From positions 1,151,501 to 1,215,500 of the forward strand of contig NC_052474.1 in assembly GCF_009730915.1 (NCBI RefSeq): DNA of 64,000 nucleotides, in the 5' to 3' direction. The position numbers and the translations under genes were made by a program. Below, in pieces: positions 27,501-36,448 of the stretch. Under the pieces are notes generated by a model. It was not told the DNA's origin and did no database searches. It saw only the letters and a program-made list of their open reading frames with translations. This stretch comes from Dioscorea cayenensis subsp. rotundata (taxonomy: Eukaryota > Streptophyta > Magnoliopsida > Dioscoreales > Dioscoreaceae). How positions within the stretch are numbered: the stretch's first letter is position 1; each line of letters opens with the position of its first letter.

Positions 27501-28095
27501 ACAAAAAAAGAGGAAGTTGGAGGGATTGAAACAATGAAGGAGCCATGTCTTAGTGGATATTCCAGTATGACACCCCTCAAGAGGCTCTCTGATAACCAAA
27601 GTAACAAAATCCAAGGTTGGTCTTGTTTCATTATATCGATGATTCACTGATGAATTTTGATTGAACACATGACAACTTCAATTTTGATTGTCGATGGAAT
27701 TGTTATTGCTCTCATTGGAAAATTGATAATGCAAACACTTATGGATTGAATTACTCTGAATTTCAGAGATGAAAGGCGCCATGAGAAGTCCGAAAAGAGT
27801 ATGCAAGTCTAACGGCACGAACTTCTCTTCGGGGAAACCGCCTCTAAAGAATCACGGAAGCATCTCTAAAGCTGGACCAAACATGGATGAATTTGTAGAT
27901 AATGAAGCTTCTTGCTTCAATGTTAGGAACATTTTCGTATCTCCTGCTGATCGGAGTTCCATGCTTGGCTCTCTCCAATTCACCGATGACATTGACAGTT
28001 CTGTCTCCGACCAGGATTTGTTACTAGATGCACCTACCAATGCGCCGATGATGGAAGCCGAACTCCTTTGCCAACCATGGAAACTGAAAACATGA
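24578..28095 (+). CDS. GATA26: GATA transcription factor with C-terminal DEUBAD/ASX domain (GATA26/27 type)
   Basis: Eight exons: 24578-24617, 25817-26173, 26312-26735, 26829-26901, 27010-27113, 27206-27392, 27486-27615, 27767-28095; 547 aa. Residues 7-32 form the zinc finger C-X2-C-X18-C-X2-C, split by intron 1 after [13 protein letters not shown]; the finger continues [20 protein letters not shown]. Residues about 299-395 ([18 protein letters not shown]... to [10 protein letters not shown]) match the DEUBAD/ASX domain found with GATA in Arabidopsis GATA26/27. The C-terminal tail with [10 protein letters not shown] is also typical. Such proteins bind GATA motifs in the nucleus; the DEUBAD is thought to contact chromatin/deubiquitinase partners. 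Intron 5 (27114-27205) uses a GC donor. The start is fixed by the conserved MGK-GPC N-terminus. The orthology call to 26 versus 27 is approximate. Confidence 0.93.
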
Positions 28096-28920
28096 CCAAA
28101 TGTTTCCCACGATCACCGGAACAAGCAGTGCTGCCGTCTCTTCAGTATTACATTACATCGATGTGTTACTGATTGCCGGCTAGCACCTGCCGGTTTCTTT
28201 TTTTTCGTGTAATGGTGTTTCAGTAATGGAGTTCTTCATTAGAACGGAACCAATTGGAATATGCTTGATGTTTATCTTTGAAACTTTTGTTGGTTGGTTG
28301 AAACTTGTTGTATAGGCTGACTGGTTGTTTGTAATATAGCTTTTTATTAATGAATGGACAGTAATTGCAACCAGATTTGTATATTGAATCACTTATTATA
28401 TATATATATATGTATATTTAACAGAGTTTTTTTTTAAAAATAAGAAGGGTAAAAGTAATCAATTTTAGTAATGTTTTATGTGAGTTTGGGTTTTACACTC
28501 CAGAAAAAGCACCAAATGAAATACTCCACAAGATCCACCAAAGTTCCAAACAAGACTATATAGATATAGATTTCATGCCTTCTATTTATGTTTAAATTTT
28601 AATTAATTAATTAATTATAAAATTTGAATACGAAATTCTTATCCAGCATCTTCCATCTTGACTTGGGTGTTGTCTCATTTTACGTAGTCTGGAGAAAAGT
28701 CAAAGCTGGCAATTAATTCAACAGATATAACGTCCCAATTTAGGTGAGCCTTCTTTATTTGAATCACATTTCTCTCGTAACACTGTTAAAAATTATTATT
28801 ATTATTATATATACTCAATTAAAATTATACTCCACATACTAACCAAATTATGCAAATAAATAATTCATAAAAAAGGGGAAAAAAAAAAAAAGCGAATCAC
28901 TTGGGTTAAAAGGAAAAGAT
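28096..28920. other. GATA 3' region and spacer
   Basis: 3' UTR (to about 28400) followed by AT-rich spacer with AATT and ATT runs. No gene seen. Confidence 0.5.
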
Positions 28921-28962
28921 ATGGGCCGGGCCTGGTTGAAGCCCAACAGAAGGCCCGAAAAC
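28921..28962. promoter_or_regulatory. Site II-like (TGGGCC / GCCCA) cluster upstream of the PRA1 gene
   Basis: 'atgggccgggcctggttgaa' followed by 'gcccaacagaaggcccg' lies 85-125 bp before the ATG at 29046. TGGGCC-type site II elements, bound by TCP factors, are common in promoters of housekeeping plant genes. A role here is inferred from position. Confidence 0.5.
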
Positions 28963-29045
28963 TAGAACACGGTTTCCAAATTCCAAATCCATTTAACAAG
29001 GCTCTTCGTTGACGCGCTTTTCATCGAAGCTCTTTCTCGCGGTCC

Positions 29046-29582
29046 ATGGCCGGCTACGGGGCCAAGCTCCGCCCGGCGGCCACCGCGATCCTCTCGCGCG
29101 CCCGCTCCACCGGCAAAGCCATAACCAGATTTGCCCGCCCCCGCTCCTTCTCCGTGCCCTCCGATGCCGACGCCGGCGCCATCCGCACCGTCCGCAACCT
29201 CATCCATTTCCGCCACTACTACATCGTCTTCCTCTACATCATCCTCCTCTCAAGCCTCATCCCTCGCCGCCACGCTGCCATGCTCTGTCTCATGGCCACC
29301 AGCAAGGTCGCCGCGTCCTACGTTGCGTTGTTGAAGGCTTTCCCCAACTCGCCGGTGCTGCGGTTCGTGGACCAGCGGATCGTGATGGTGTTGTTCTTGA
29401 TGGTGATTGTAGTGCAGATGGTGATCACGAGAGCGGCGAAACACTTGATGATCTCAATGGCAGTCGGAATCCCGATCGTGTTGGCTCATGCTGTGTTCCG
29501 TGCCCGCGATGATCTCGCCGGCGAGGAGGCGGAGCCGATCGCTGATAAGAAGGATGTTGATCTTGAATCGCAGCCCGAGTGA
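29046..29582 (+). CDS. PRA1 family protein (prenylated Rab acceptor), single exon
   Basis: 178 aa with no intron. The N-terminal 45 residues are basic and polar. The PRA1-like core follows from about residue 47 (TVRNLIHFRHYYIVFLYIIL), with hydrophobic segments at about 57-73, 80-100 and 112-148 in the double-hairpin layout of PRA1 proteins, and an acidic tail (EEAEPIADKKDVDLESQPE). PRA1 proteins sit in ER, Golgi and endosomal membranes, bind prenylated Rab GTPases and help vesicle traffic. The coding part is GC-rich at its 5' end, a common gradient in plant genes. The start is the first ATG after the site II cluster. It is short and diverged, so the subfamily is not assigned; a different small multipass protein is possible. 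Confidence 0.72.
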   Translation: MAGYGAKLRPAATAILSRARSTGKAITRFARPRSFSVPSDADAGAIRTVRNLIHFRHYYIVFLYIILLSSLIPRRHAAMLCLMATSKVAASYVALLKAFPNSPVLRFVDQRIVMVLFLMVIVVQMVITRAAKHLMISMAVGIPIVLAHAVFRARDDLAGEEAEPIADKKDVDLESQPE

Positions 29583-31196
29583 TTTGAGAATTCGAAGGTC
29601 TTGAGATGCATTCCTTCTCTCTTCTTTTTTCCACATTATTAGTTTGCCCTAATCTATACTTTTTTCTTGAAAAAAGGGGGGATTTTTAGGGTTTGAAAAA
29701 TTTAGAGATTATCATGAGCTGTTGTGAAACCCTAGACATTTCTTATTGAGAATTCAGAGGGGTTTTTTTTTACGTGTATGATGAGAATTATTGATTATAT
29801 ATAAAATTCTACCTTTTAATGTATTATTATTATTATATTTATATTATTTGGAGAAGGAAAAAGAAAGGAAAATATTGGGAATGGGGGAATATTTCTTCTT
29901 TTTTACGTGTATCATTTTTTTATATATTTGATTAAATAATTTTATTTTAAAATAAATAAATAAACAACTATTATATGTAAATAATTTCATATGGAAAAAA
30001 ATTTGATGTATTTTACTCATTGAATTTGTATAATTTATGCTGCCCAATTATTTTGGAGTTGAGTGTTCAGCAATTTGATTTGAAATTAAAAAAAAAAAAA
30101 TGGTTTTCTATTGTTTATGTTTATATTATAAATATCTAACAAACATCCAAAATAAAATAAATACAACAATTTAGCATGAAAGTTTTGGGGAATTTATATC
30201 AAACGTGATAAGAGCTTAATTTTTTTTACAAAATAAAAATGTTCTACAATGACAAAACTTTGAAAGAAAATAAACTCATGCTAAGCAGATCGAGGGATTA
30301 TATTACCTGAAAATTTCAGGTAATATAAAACTTTGTTTTTTTTTAATTATATTACTCAAATTAAATTTAATCATACAATGATTTACAATTTAAATAATAA
30401 CTTTTGTGTCATGAGAGCAACTTTAATGGTTATATTATGCTATAGTTTAATACCCATCTCGTTAAACTATCTCCTATGATAGTTATACTATAGTATGAGA
30501 TTTATACTCATTTTATTCATATTTTTAACTATTCGCATTATATATTTCATTAAACTTATTTATTTAATAAAAAAAATATTATAAATAAAATAATTAAATA
30601 ATATACTATAAATTGATTTTTAAAATACATATTTAAATAATAAAATTATATATATGATTAGTAATAAATTAGTTGCCATTTTAATTACTTAAACATTTTA
30701 AAAAGCTATTTTTTTAACTTTAAAGTAAAAAAAAAAAACCAATTTTTTTAGTGTTTAATCGTCATTGAACACTCGAATAGTCATCGAGTGCTTATAATGA
30801 AAGCAAAAAAGCATTGAGCAATCATCAATTCCGTTAAAAAATATTCTAATTTTTTTTTAAAAAAAAAATAGATAAACTACTATATTAATATAAGAAAAAC
30901 ACCTACCCCTATAAGCACTCAATGGCTATTTAGCTTGAAATTTACACTTTTATATTGAAATATTATTTTTTAATAATGTGATAATTAAATATGCCTTAAT
31001 CACGTATTAGAAGAGAACCAAATTCTAAACCTCCTGTATAAGAGTTAATATACCATTTCCACAATATCTATATATACGGAAACGACTTGATGACCTTGTC
31101 TACTTGTTTTACACCAACATCATCATTTTATTAGAAACAAAAACCATCTCATCACACCCCCAAACTTTCCTTGGTTCATTAACCAAAGCTATTACA
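29583..31196. other. AT-rich spacer
   Basis: No gene. An AT-rich segment at about 30410-30900 contains 'gagcaactttaatgg', a phrase seen at some MITE ends, but matching ends were not found. Confidence 0.45.
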
Positions 31197-31213
31197 ATAA
31201 AAACAAATAAATA

Positions 31214-31442
31214 GCCAACCACCTTGGGGTTTATTGGTATACGGGTCGCCGATAGAGCTCTCACAGAGTGGTGAGAGTTCGATTCTCGACTGAGGGCACA
31301 TTTCTGGGAGTTGTGAATAGTGATTGTATACGGGTGGTTCCAGCGCCTACGTGAGCGCGGCCCCGTCCCCACTTGTTCCACCGAGACTTGTGCACGTCCC
31401 TGGGTCTCTAATGGGTTCGCCCCGCTCCTCTTTTCCAAAAAA
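31214..31442 (+). mobile_element. tRNA-derived SINE, copy 2, with perfect 17-bp target duplication
   Basis: Flanked by identical 17-mers ataaaaacaaataaata at 31197-31213 and 31443-31459. The head has a box-A-like 'ggtttattggtatacggg' and a box-B-like 'gagttcgattctcgac' (about 31271-31286), the internal RNA polymerase III promoter of a tRNA-related SINE. The unrelated body ends in an A-run. Homologous to the minus-strand copy at 16271-16512. The perfect duplication suggests a recent insertion. An open frame on the other strand across it is chance. Confidence 0.82.
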
Positions 31443-31459
31443 ATAAAAACAAATAAATA

Positions 31460-32100
31460 ATAACCATGAAAAAAAAAATCATTTCAAATATGCATCCCAT
31501 GATACCACCACTACCACCACCACTTCACATATATGTCAATAAAAAAACAAATAAGACTTTGGATGGTATACGAACGGATTAGTCCACACTGCAGAAACAG
31601 GATTTCATAAATCCGGGATTTAAAAAGCAGAACAAAACATGAGGAAAAATAAACCATCTGCCCAAAAAAAAAATGCAGCAGTATAGTTGAAAAGAAATTA
31701 TTAATTAGCTGTGCAGTTATATTTAGGTGGAATGAAAATATATCACGGGTTTGTGGCAGATATTCTAATCATGAAAATTGATAAATTATAACCATAGATC
31801 TACAGAGAAAGAAATTAAGAAAAAGAGAAGAGTTTTCAATTAACGTGGTACTAATAATGTCCTTGTGATCCATCTCCCTTCTTTTATGTACATCTACTCC
31901 CTTCTTTTGTACAGAGACTCAAAAATATAAAATTTATAACAGCAAAAAAAAAAACTAAACCATCAATAATTATAGTAGAAGTAACACATACATAAACAAA
32001 CCCTTTATTTATTTAACTAATCACTTACAACTCTCCCTTCCATACCAATACCATACATATAATAACAAAAGCCAAACCTACGTATACATGCACTTGGTTA
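31460..32100. other. Spacer and likely 3' region of the glycine-rich protein gene
   Basis: AT-rich, with a TA run just left of the coding end (about 32103-32126). No gene seen. Confidence 0.45.
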
Positions 32101-32131
32101 TATAATATATATATATATATATATATACATT

Positions 32132-32761
32132 TCACTTTTTACCACCTCCCTTCTTCCCCAAATTCTTTCTACTTCCTGGATATCCATATCCACCTTCATA
32201 CCCACTTCCTTGATTTCCATATTCACCACCTGGATTTCCATATCCTCCACCAGAACCTCCATATCCCCCACCATAACCTGGATATCCATATCCAGCACCA
32301 GAACCTGGATATCCATATCCACTGCCAGAACCCTCAAATTCAGGAGCTGGATATCCATATCCACCACCAAAACCAGAACCACCACCTTGTCCAGTTCCAA
32401 ACCCAAAACCACCTCCCTGATCTCCACTACCACCACCACCACCACCAGACCCAGAACCAGACCCAAAAGATGAACCAGAACCACTCCCAAACCCAAACCC
32501 ATGTCCACTTCCACCTGGTGACTCTCCAGATCCAGACCCATATCCCCATCCACTTCCAGGACCTGCTCCCCATCCCCAGTTATACTCCCACTCACCATTT
32601 CCACTCTTCCCAGATCCATGCCCTCCATGGATATCCTCATCCGGTGCTTCAGCCTTGTTGGCTGACACTCCTGAGAAGAGGATATCATCTTGCATGGCAA
32701 TTAGTAACAGCAATAGCATCAGCAGCAGCAGAGTCACTAGGCCTGAACCTTGTTTTTTCAT
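32132..32761 (-). CDS. Secreted glycine-rich (cell-wall type) protein
   Basis: 209 aa, single exon, start at 32761. Residues 1-33 are a signal peptide with a long leucine core (VTLLLLMLLLLLIAM). A short linker with EAPDEDIHGGHG follows, then a Gly-rich body. The first half is rich in GSG and GFG; the second half is repeats of the type GYGYPG and GGYGNPG (about residues 130-195). The tail is basic (RKNLGKKGGGKK). Such proteins are exported, and Tyr-bearing repeats can be cross-linked in the wall; the exact role is unknown. A TATATATA element lies about 50 bp upstream (32807-32816). The second long open frame on this strand (32098-32700) is an out-of-frame shadow of the repeats. Confidence 0.82.
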   Translation of the reverse strand: MKKQGSGLVTLLLLMLLLLLIAMQDDILFSGVSANKAEAPDEDIHGGHGSGKSGNGEWEYNWGWGAGPGSGWGYGSGSGESPGGSGHGFGFGSGSGSSFGSGSGSGGGGGGSGDQGGGFGFGTGQGGGSGFGGGYGYPAPEFEGSGSGYGYPGSGAGYGYPGYGGGYGGSGGGYGNPGGEYGNQGSGYEGGYGYPGSRKNLGKKGGGKK

Positions 32762-32806
32762 ACTTTAAGTGTGGAATGGTTTATTTTGGGTCTGTGAGTT
32801 TGGGCC

Positions 32807-32816
32807 TGTATATATA
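32807..32816 (-). promoter_or_regulatory. TATA box of the glycine-rich protein gene
   Basis: TATATATA on the minus strand, about 50 bp before the start codon. Confidence 0.55.
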
Positions 32817-34439
32817 GTGTTAATTTATGTGAATTTAATAAATTAGTAAATTAATGATTTTTGATTGGTGATCTAGAGACAGATAGAGACTTGTTTAAGG
32901 GTGGGTGTGGGGTCCTATGTTTTGAGACTTTGGAGACGATTTTTCCTTATTTCCCCACCACCACCATTTTTATCTTATCTTTGTTTTTCTTTTGCTTTTT
33001 TATCCTTTTATTAAAGATTTGTTAGTGAATTTTGACTCTAATGTCAGTTTGTTTCACTTATTGATAAGACTCATTAATCAAAGAATACAAAGATTACTGT
33101 TCTATTCTGTTTTTCAATTGTAAAATTAACTTATAAGTTTGGTTATTAATTTTTTTATTTTATTTTATTAATTAAAACACATTTACCTGCTCCTTTGTCA
33201 CTTCTTTTAATCATAATGATATAATATGCATTTGTAAATCAAATAAATATAAATTTATTATGTTACTTCCAATGACAAGGGAAAATGAGTAATATGATAA
33301 ATTTGGAAAGGATGAGATTTTTTAGAGGGGGGAATTAATGGATAGGGTTGTGAGGTCAAGAGACCACAACTTTAGAAAGAAAAGTAAGCATGCTCAAAAA
33401 GAGTTAAATAAATGGGATTGGTTTTGGTGAGTGAGGGAGTAGTGGTTAGGAGTTTGATGGTTTAGTGTGACATTTCTTTATTATTATTATTATTATTATT
33501 ATTTTTCCCATTGGTTTTTGATTGCAAGAATAAGTAAGAGTGTGACACATAGCACGCTCTCTCGTGACTCATTAAATAATGGAAATCCTTTTCTTCATGA
33601 ATCATGCCATATTCTGTTGCATGTTTGCCATGTTTTATTATTATTATTATTATTTTTATACAAAAAAGTAAAACCATATTAAGTAAGTACAAACTACTTA
33701 AATTACCTTTTCATGTTCGGCATGTTTTATTTTTCATGAATAAACTGTGTGGTATGGAACTCACCATCTTTTTTCCCTCAAATAAAAAAACATTGCGAGG
33801 CCATATAAATTATGACTGAAAAATAACTGTTTAATCTACCTTCCATACACATTTATGGAGGCTTTTCATGACTTCACTGATAATTTACTTCTCCATACCA
33901 TACCCCATTTTTATTTTTATATATTATTTTTTAATATAAAAAAATATTTATTATTATTTTTTTAAATTATTTTTAATATTCTATTCAATTTTTATTAAAA
34001 GTAAATATAAAAATATAAATTATGAGTAATTAAAAATAAATAAATTTTTAATAAATTTTTATAAAATAACTAAATTTCTTAATTTGTGAGTACTTAGCTC
34101 ATTTTTAACCTAAAAATTTTTTTTTTATCACATCTACCATGAACCAAGAGGTTAGAGAGAGACTTCACTTTCAGCCAAAAATGAAATATCAAATATATAT
34201 AAGTATATAAATAATTTTTAATAAAATAGGTAAGATATAACCAAAAACCACACCATCCCCCATCACCCTCGCAAAAAATCCACATCCTACCTAGCGGCAC
34301 ACAGTTTTTTTAACACACACAAACAGATAATTTTCAGGTTCTCCTCAGTGGTTCTCTTCAGTGTAGCAAGGATTAAAATTGATCACCTGCTTTTATCTTA
34401 GTTCTTTTCAGTGGAGAAATGATCTAAAGGGAAGATAGA
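32817..34439. other. Spacer with ATT microsatellites
   Basis: ATT/TTA runs at about 33477-33505 and 33636-33655. Otherwise AT-rich with no supported gene. Confidence 0.5.
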
Positions 34440-34692
34440 TAGAAGAGATCGCTTCTACCATTCGACATGGAATTCTTAGGACCACAAGTGGAAGAACCAG
34501 GAGGTGCTTTGCCTTCTGAGGGGACACCGGAGTCTACTATGAGCTGATTTGTGTTTCTCGGCCTGAGAGATTGTGGAGGCTCTTGTGGTTTGTAGCCACT
34601 TCTCGTACTTTTGTTCTCACTACCATGTATCGAGGTGTTCTCGGTTCCTTTCTTTTAATTATTAGTGGTTTATCCACCTTTTAACAAAAAAA
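34440..34692 (+). mobile_element. Truncated LINE (L1-like) 3' tail
   Basis: Ends with 'tagtggtttatccacc' and an A-run at about 34686, the same tail type as 15225-15430. The body upstream is more GC-rich than its flanks. The left end is uncertain and no reverse-transcriptase motif survives. Confidence 0.45.
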
Positions 34693-35670
34693 AAAATAAA
34701 GATCGGGTTTTTCCATCCTTAGTTGTTATTAGAGTATGTTTAATTAATCCTATTTAATTTTGGAACCAGTGAATAATGAAAATAAAATGGACAAGTTATT
34801 ATCTTTGATACAAATTTAGTAAACTATGTAAAGACGCTAATCTCACTAATAAATAGTTAATGCTTACTCTTCTGCATCAAGATTAACTTCTATACTTCGC
34901 TGAGAGAAGCCCCAGCCAAAGACCAATAGAAAGTTAACATAATATCTCATCCATTAAAAATCAAGTTATCATATTATGCTTAAAAATGATTAACATATCA
35001 TTTCTAAATAGTTAAAACAACAAAACCCCCAAATCAACATTCTTTTCAAGCTAACTTTGCTCTAGCTCAATGATAGATAAGCTATCTTAATTTAAAAACC
35101 AGCACTTTAAACAATACATATGTATATATATCCTCAATTTCTTAAGAACATTTTACATATAACTGGGATACAAAATCATCTGTTTTTACTGATCATGTCC
35201 ACTAATCTTGGATTCAATGACAAATGAAATGCCAAGTTTTTAAAAGACAAAAATGCTGGTATGACTTTAACACAGACAATTTGATAATAATCAGAAAATT
35301 ACAGTAACAATGAGAAAATCAATATCTACAACAGTAACAAGATCAGCATAGTTAATTTTATTAATAGGTACAAATTATCCCACAAAAAATTCATTATAAA
35401 TTCTCAATATACTTCTTTTTATGGTGCCTGATTTGCATTTTGGTATTATTCATGTAAAAACTCAATATATTCCTTTTTGATTAATTTTCGTCAATCAACC
35501 TCAACTCATTCGAAGGTTTTACAATGTGTTCGATGCAATGTCCTTTAAAAAATGCTTTTTTTTAAAAAAAAAGACGATGCTTGAATTCAGTGCAGTTCTG
35601 ATCCACAAAAGACAAATCAAACTAAAAAACTAAGAAAAAAAATTGAAAAACTGGAGAAGATTTGCAAGCA
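34693..35670. other. AT-rich spacer downstream of the snoRNA cluster
   Basis: No gene. On the minus strand this is where the snoRNA precursor would end; T-rich stretches occur at about 35560-35650. Confidence 0.4.
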
Positions 35671-35685
35671 GTTTCATCATCATCA

Positions 35686-35783
35686 TCATCAGAGTAGAAA
35701 TGATTTTTCTCATCCACCGCCAGGTGGAATTCTGACGGTGTAGGAAGGTGTCCTAAGATTTCATTTCTAATCTCATCATCTGA
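35686..35783 (-). ncRNA. Box C/D snoRNA candidate C (25S rRNA guide)
   Basis: Minus strand: C box ATGATGA (35773-35779) and D box CTGA (35689-35692), about 91 nt apart, with tcag/ctga pairing at the ends. An internal 15-nt segment (35745-35759) is exactly complementary to AAGGTGTCCTAAGAT, a conserved 25S rRNA sequence (continuing GAGCTCAACG in plants). The adjoining D' box is degenerate (CTAC). A duplex of this length is unlikely by chance. Confidence 0.72.
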
Positions 35784-35859
35784 TCACCATTCAATACCTA
35801 ATAAAAATGATTTTTTTTTCAAAAAAAAAAGAAAGAAAGAAAAAAGAAAGCAAAAACTC

Positions 35860-35944
35860 AGACTCAGAAGACATTTAAGAATAGATGCATCAATGTGCTT
35901 CAGTCCAAGTGTTGGATAATATTCTTTGAACTTCATCATCATCT
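35860..35944 (-). ncRNA. Box C/D snoRNA candidate B (25S rRNA 2'-O-methylation guide)
   Basis: Minus strand: C box ATGATGA (35933-35939), D' box CTGA (35900-35903), C'-like TTGATGC, D box CTGA (35864-35867); about 76 nt from C to D, with short tcag/ctga pairing outside. The segment before D' is complementary over 13 nt (35905-35917) to CCAAGTGTTGGAT of 25S rRNA, recalled as part of AATTCACCAAGTGTTGGATT. It would guide fibrillarin-dependent ribose methylation in the nucleolus. Confidence 0.75.
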
Positions 35945-36000
35945 GATGAACTTCCAGCAAATGAAAATAAAGAAACAAAATCAAAAATCAAAATGAAAAA

Positions 36001-36114
36001 GGAGAGATCGATGCTCAGTGTTGGCGATTGTTAATTGGTTCGATTCATGCCAGCGAGCGTCCTCACAATTCAATCAGAAGAGGGAGCTCTTTTATCCTCA
36101 TCGCATCACTCTCC
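36001..36114 (-). ncRNA. Box C/D snoRNA candidate A (possible 18S rRNA guide)
   Basis: On the minus strand a 6-bp terminal stem ggagag/ctctcc (36109-36114 with 36001-36006) encloses a C-like box (gtgatgcgatga), a D' box CTGA (36074-36077) and a D box CTGA (36015-36018). The 9 nt before D' (36079-36087) are complementary to AGAGGGAGC, part of the conserved 18S rRNA stretch GGAGAGGGAGCCTGAG. Box C is imperfect and 9 bp is a short duplex, so this is the weakest of the three. Confidence 0.5.
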
Positions 36115-36347
36115 AAATCAATCAAAACTCGGATAAAAAAGAAATAAACACAAGAAAACTATCGATCCAAAACCCATACCCTAATTCTTAGTTGAAATGG
36201 AGGAGATCGCTCAGTTCAGCGGGGTTGTCGACATGCAAAGCTCTTGCTCCAATGGAGAAAAGACCTGCAATCCGGTCTGTTGAGCTTGAATTTTCGAAGT
36301 CTTCATAGCGATCGATCACCCCTGATGTGAGACATGCAAGACAATAG

Positions 36348-36373
36348 AAACCCTAACCCTAACCCTAACCCTA
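36348..36373 (-). promoter_or_regulatory. Telomere-like tract / telo-box of the snoRNA locus
   Basis: aaaccctaaccctaacccta on the plus strand includes the telo-box AAACCCTAA. It sits about 70-95 bp downstream of the TATA box, in the early transcribed region, as in many plant translation-apparatus and snoRNA genes. The unit is TTAGGG-like (6 bp), not the common plant TTTAGGG. Confidence 0.6.
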
Positions 36374-36440
36374 GTTCTCCGTCGAGATTTTCTAAGAAGC
36401 CATGAACGGCGCCAATGAACGAAGAAAGAGTAGTGCTGGG

Positions 36441-36448
36441 TATTTATA
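36441..36448 (-). promoter_or_regulatory. TATA box of the snoRNA locus
   Basis: TATAAATA on the minus strand in a clean context (ccctataaataccc). Confidence 0.6.

Larger units (their letters stand above)
35686..36420 (-). ncRNA. Probable polycistronic box C/D snoRNA precursor
   Basis: A minus-strand unit with a TATA box (36441-36448), a telomere-like AACCCTA tract (36348-36373) and then at least three consecutive box C/D snoRNA-like sequences at 36001-36114, 35860-35944 and 35686-35783, spaced about 55-75 nt apart. This is the standard plant layout, with several snoRNAs cut from one Pol II transcript. No protein reading frame is convincing across the unit. The first part (36190-36340) may hold another, unrecognised RNA. 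The transcript's 3' end is not determinable. Confidence 0.72.

Noticed and set aside
30410-30900. MITE suggested by 'gagcaactttaatgg'
   Set aside because: No matching inverted end or target duplication found.
31250-31300. tRNA gene suggested by box-B-like GAGTTCGATTCTC
   Set aside because: No cloverleaf; it is the head of a SINE with an A-tail and target duplication.
32098-32700. 200-codon minus-strand frame rich in Leu, Val, Asp and Met
   Set aside because: Out-of-frame reading of the glycine-rich protein's repeats; lacks the signal peptide and family features.
35560-35685. Fourth box C/D snoRNA after candidate C (GATGATGA ... ACTGA)
   Set aside because: The interior is T-runs, there is no rRNA complementarity and no terminal stem; the GATGATG run is a simple repeat.
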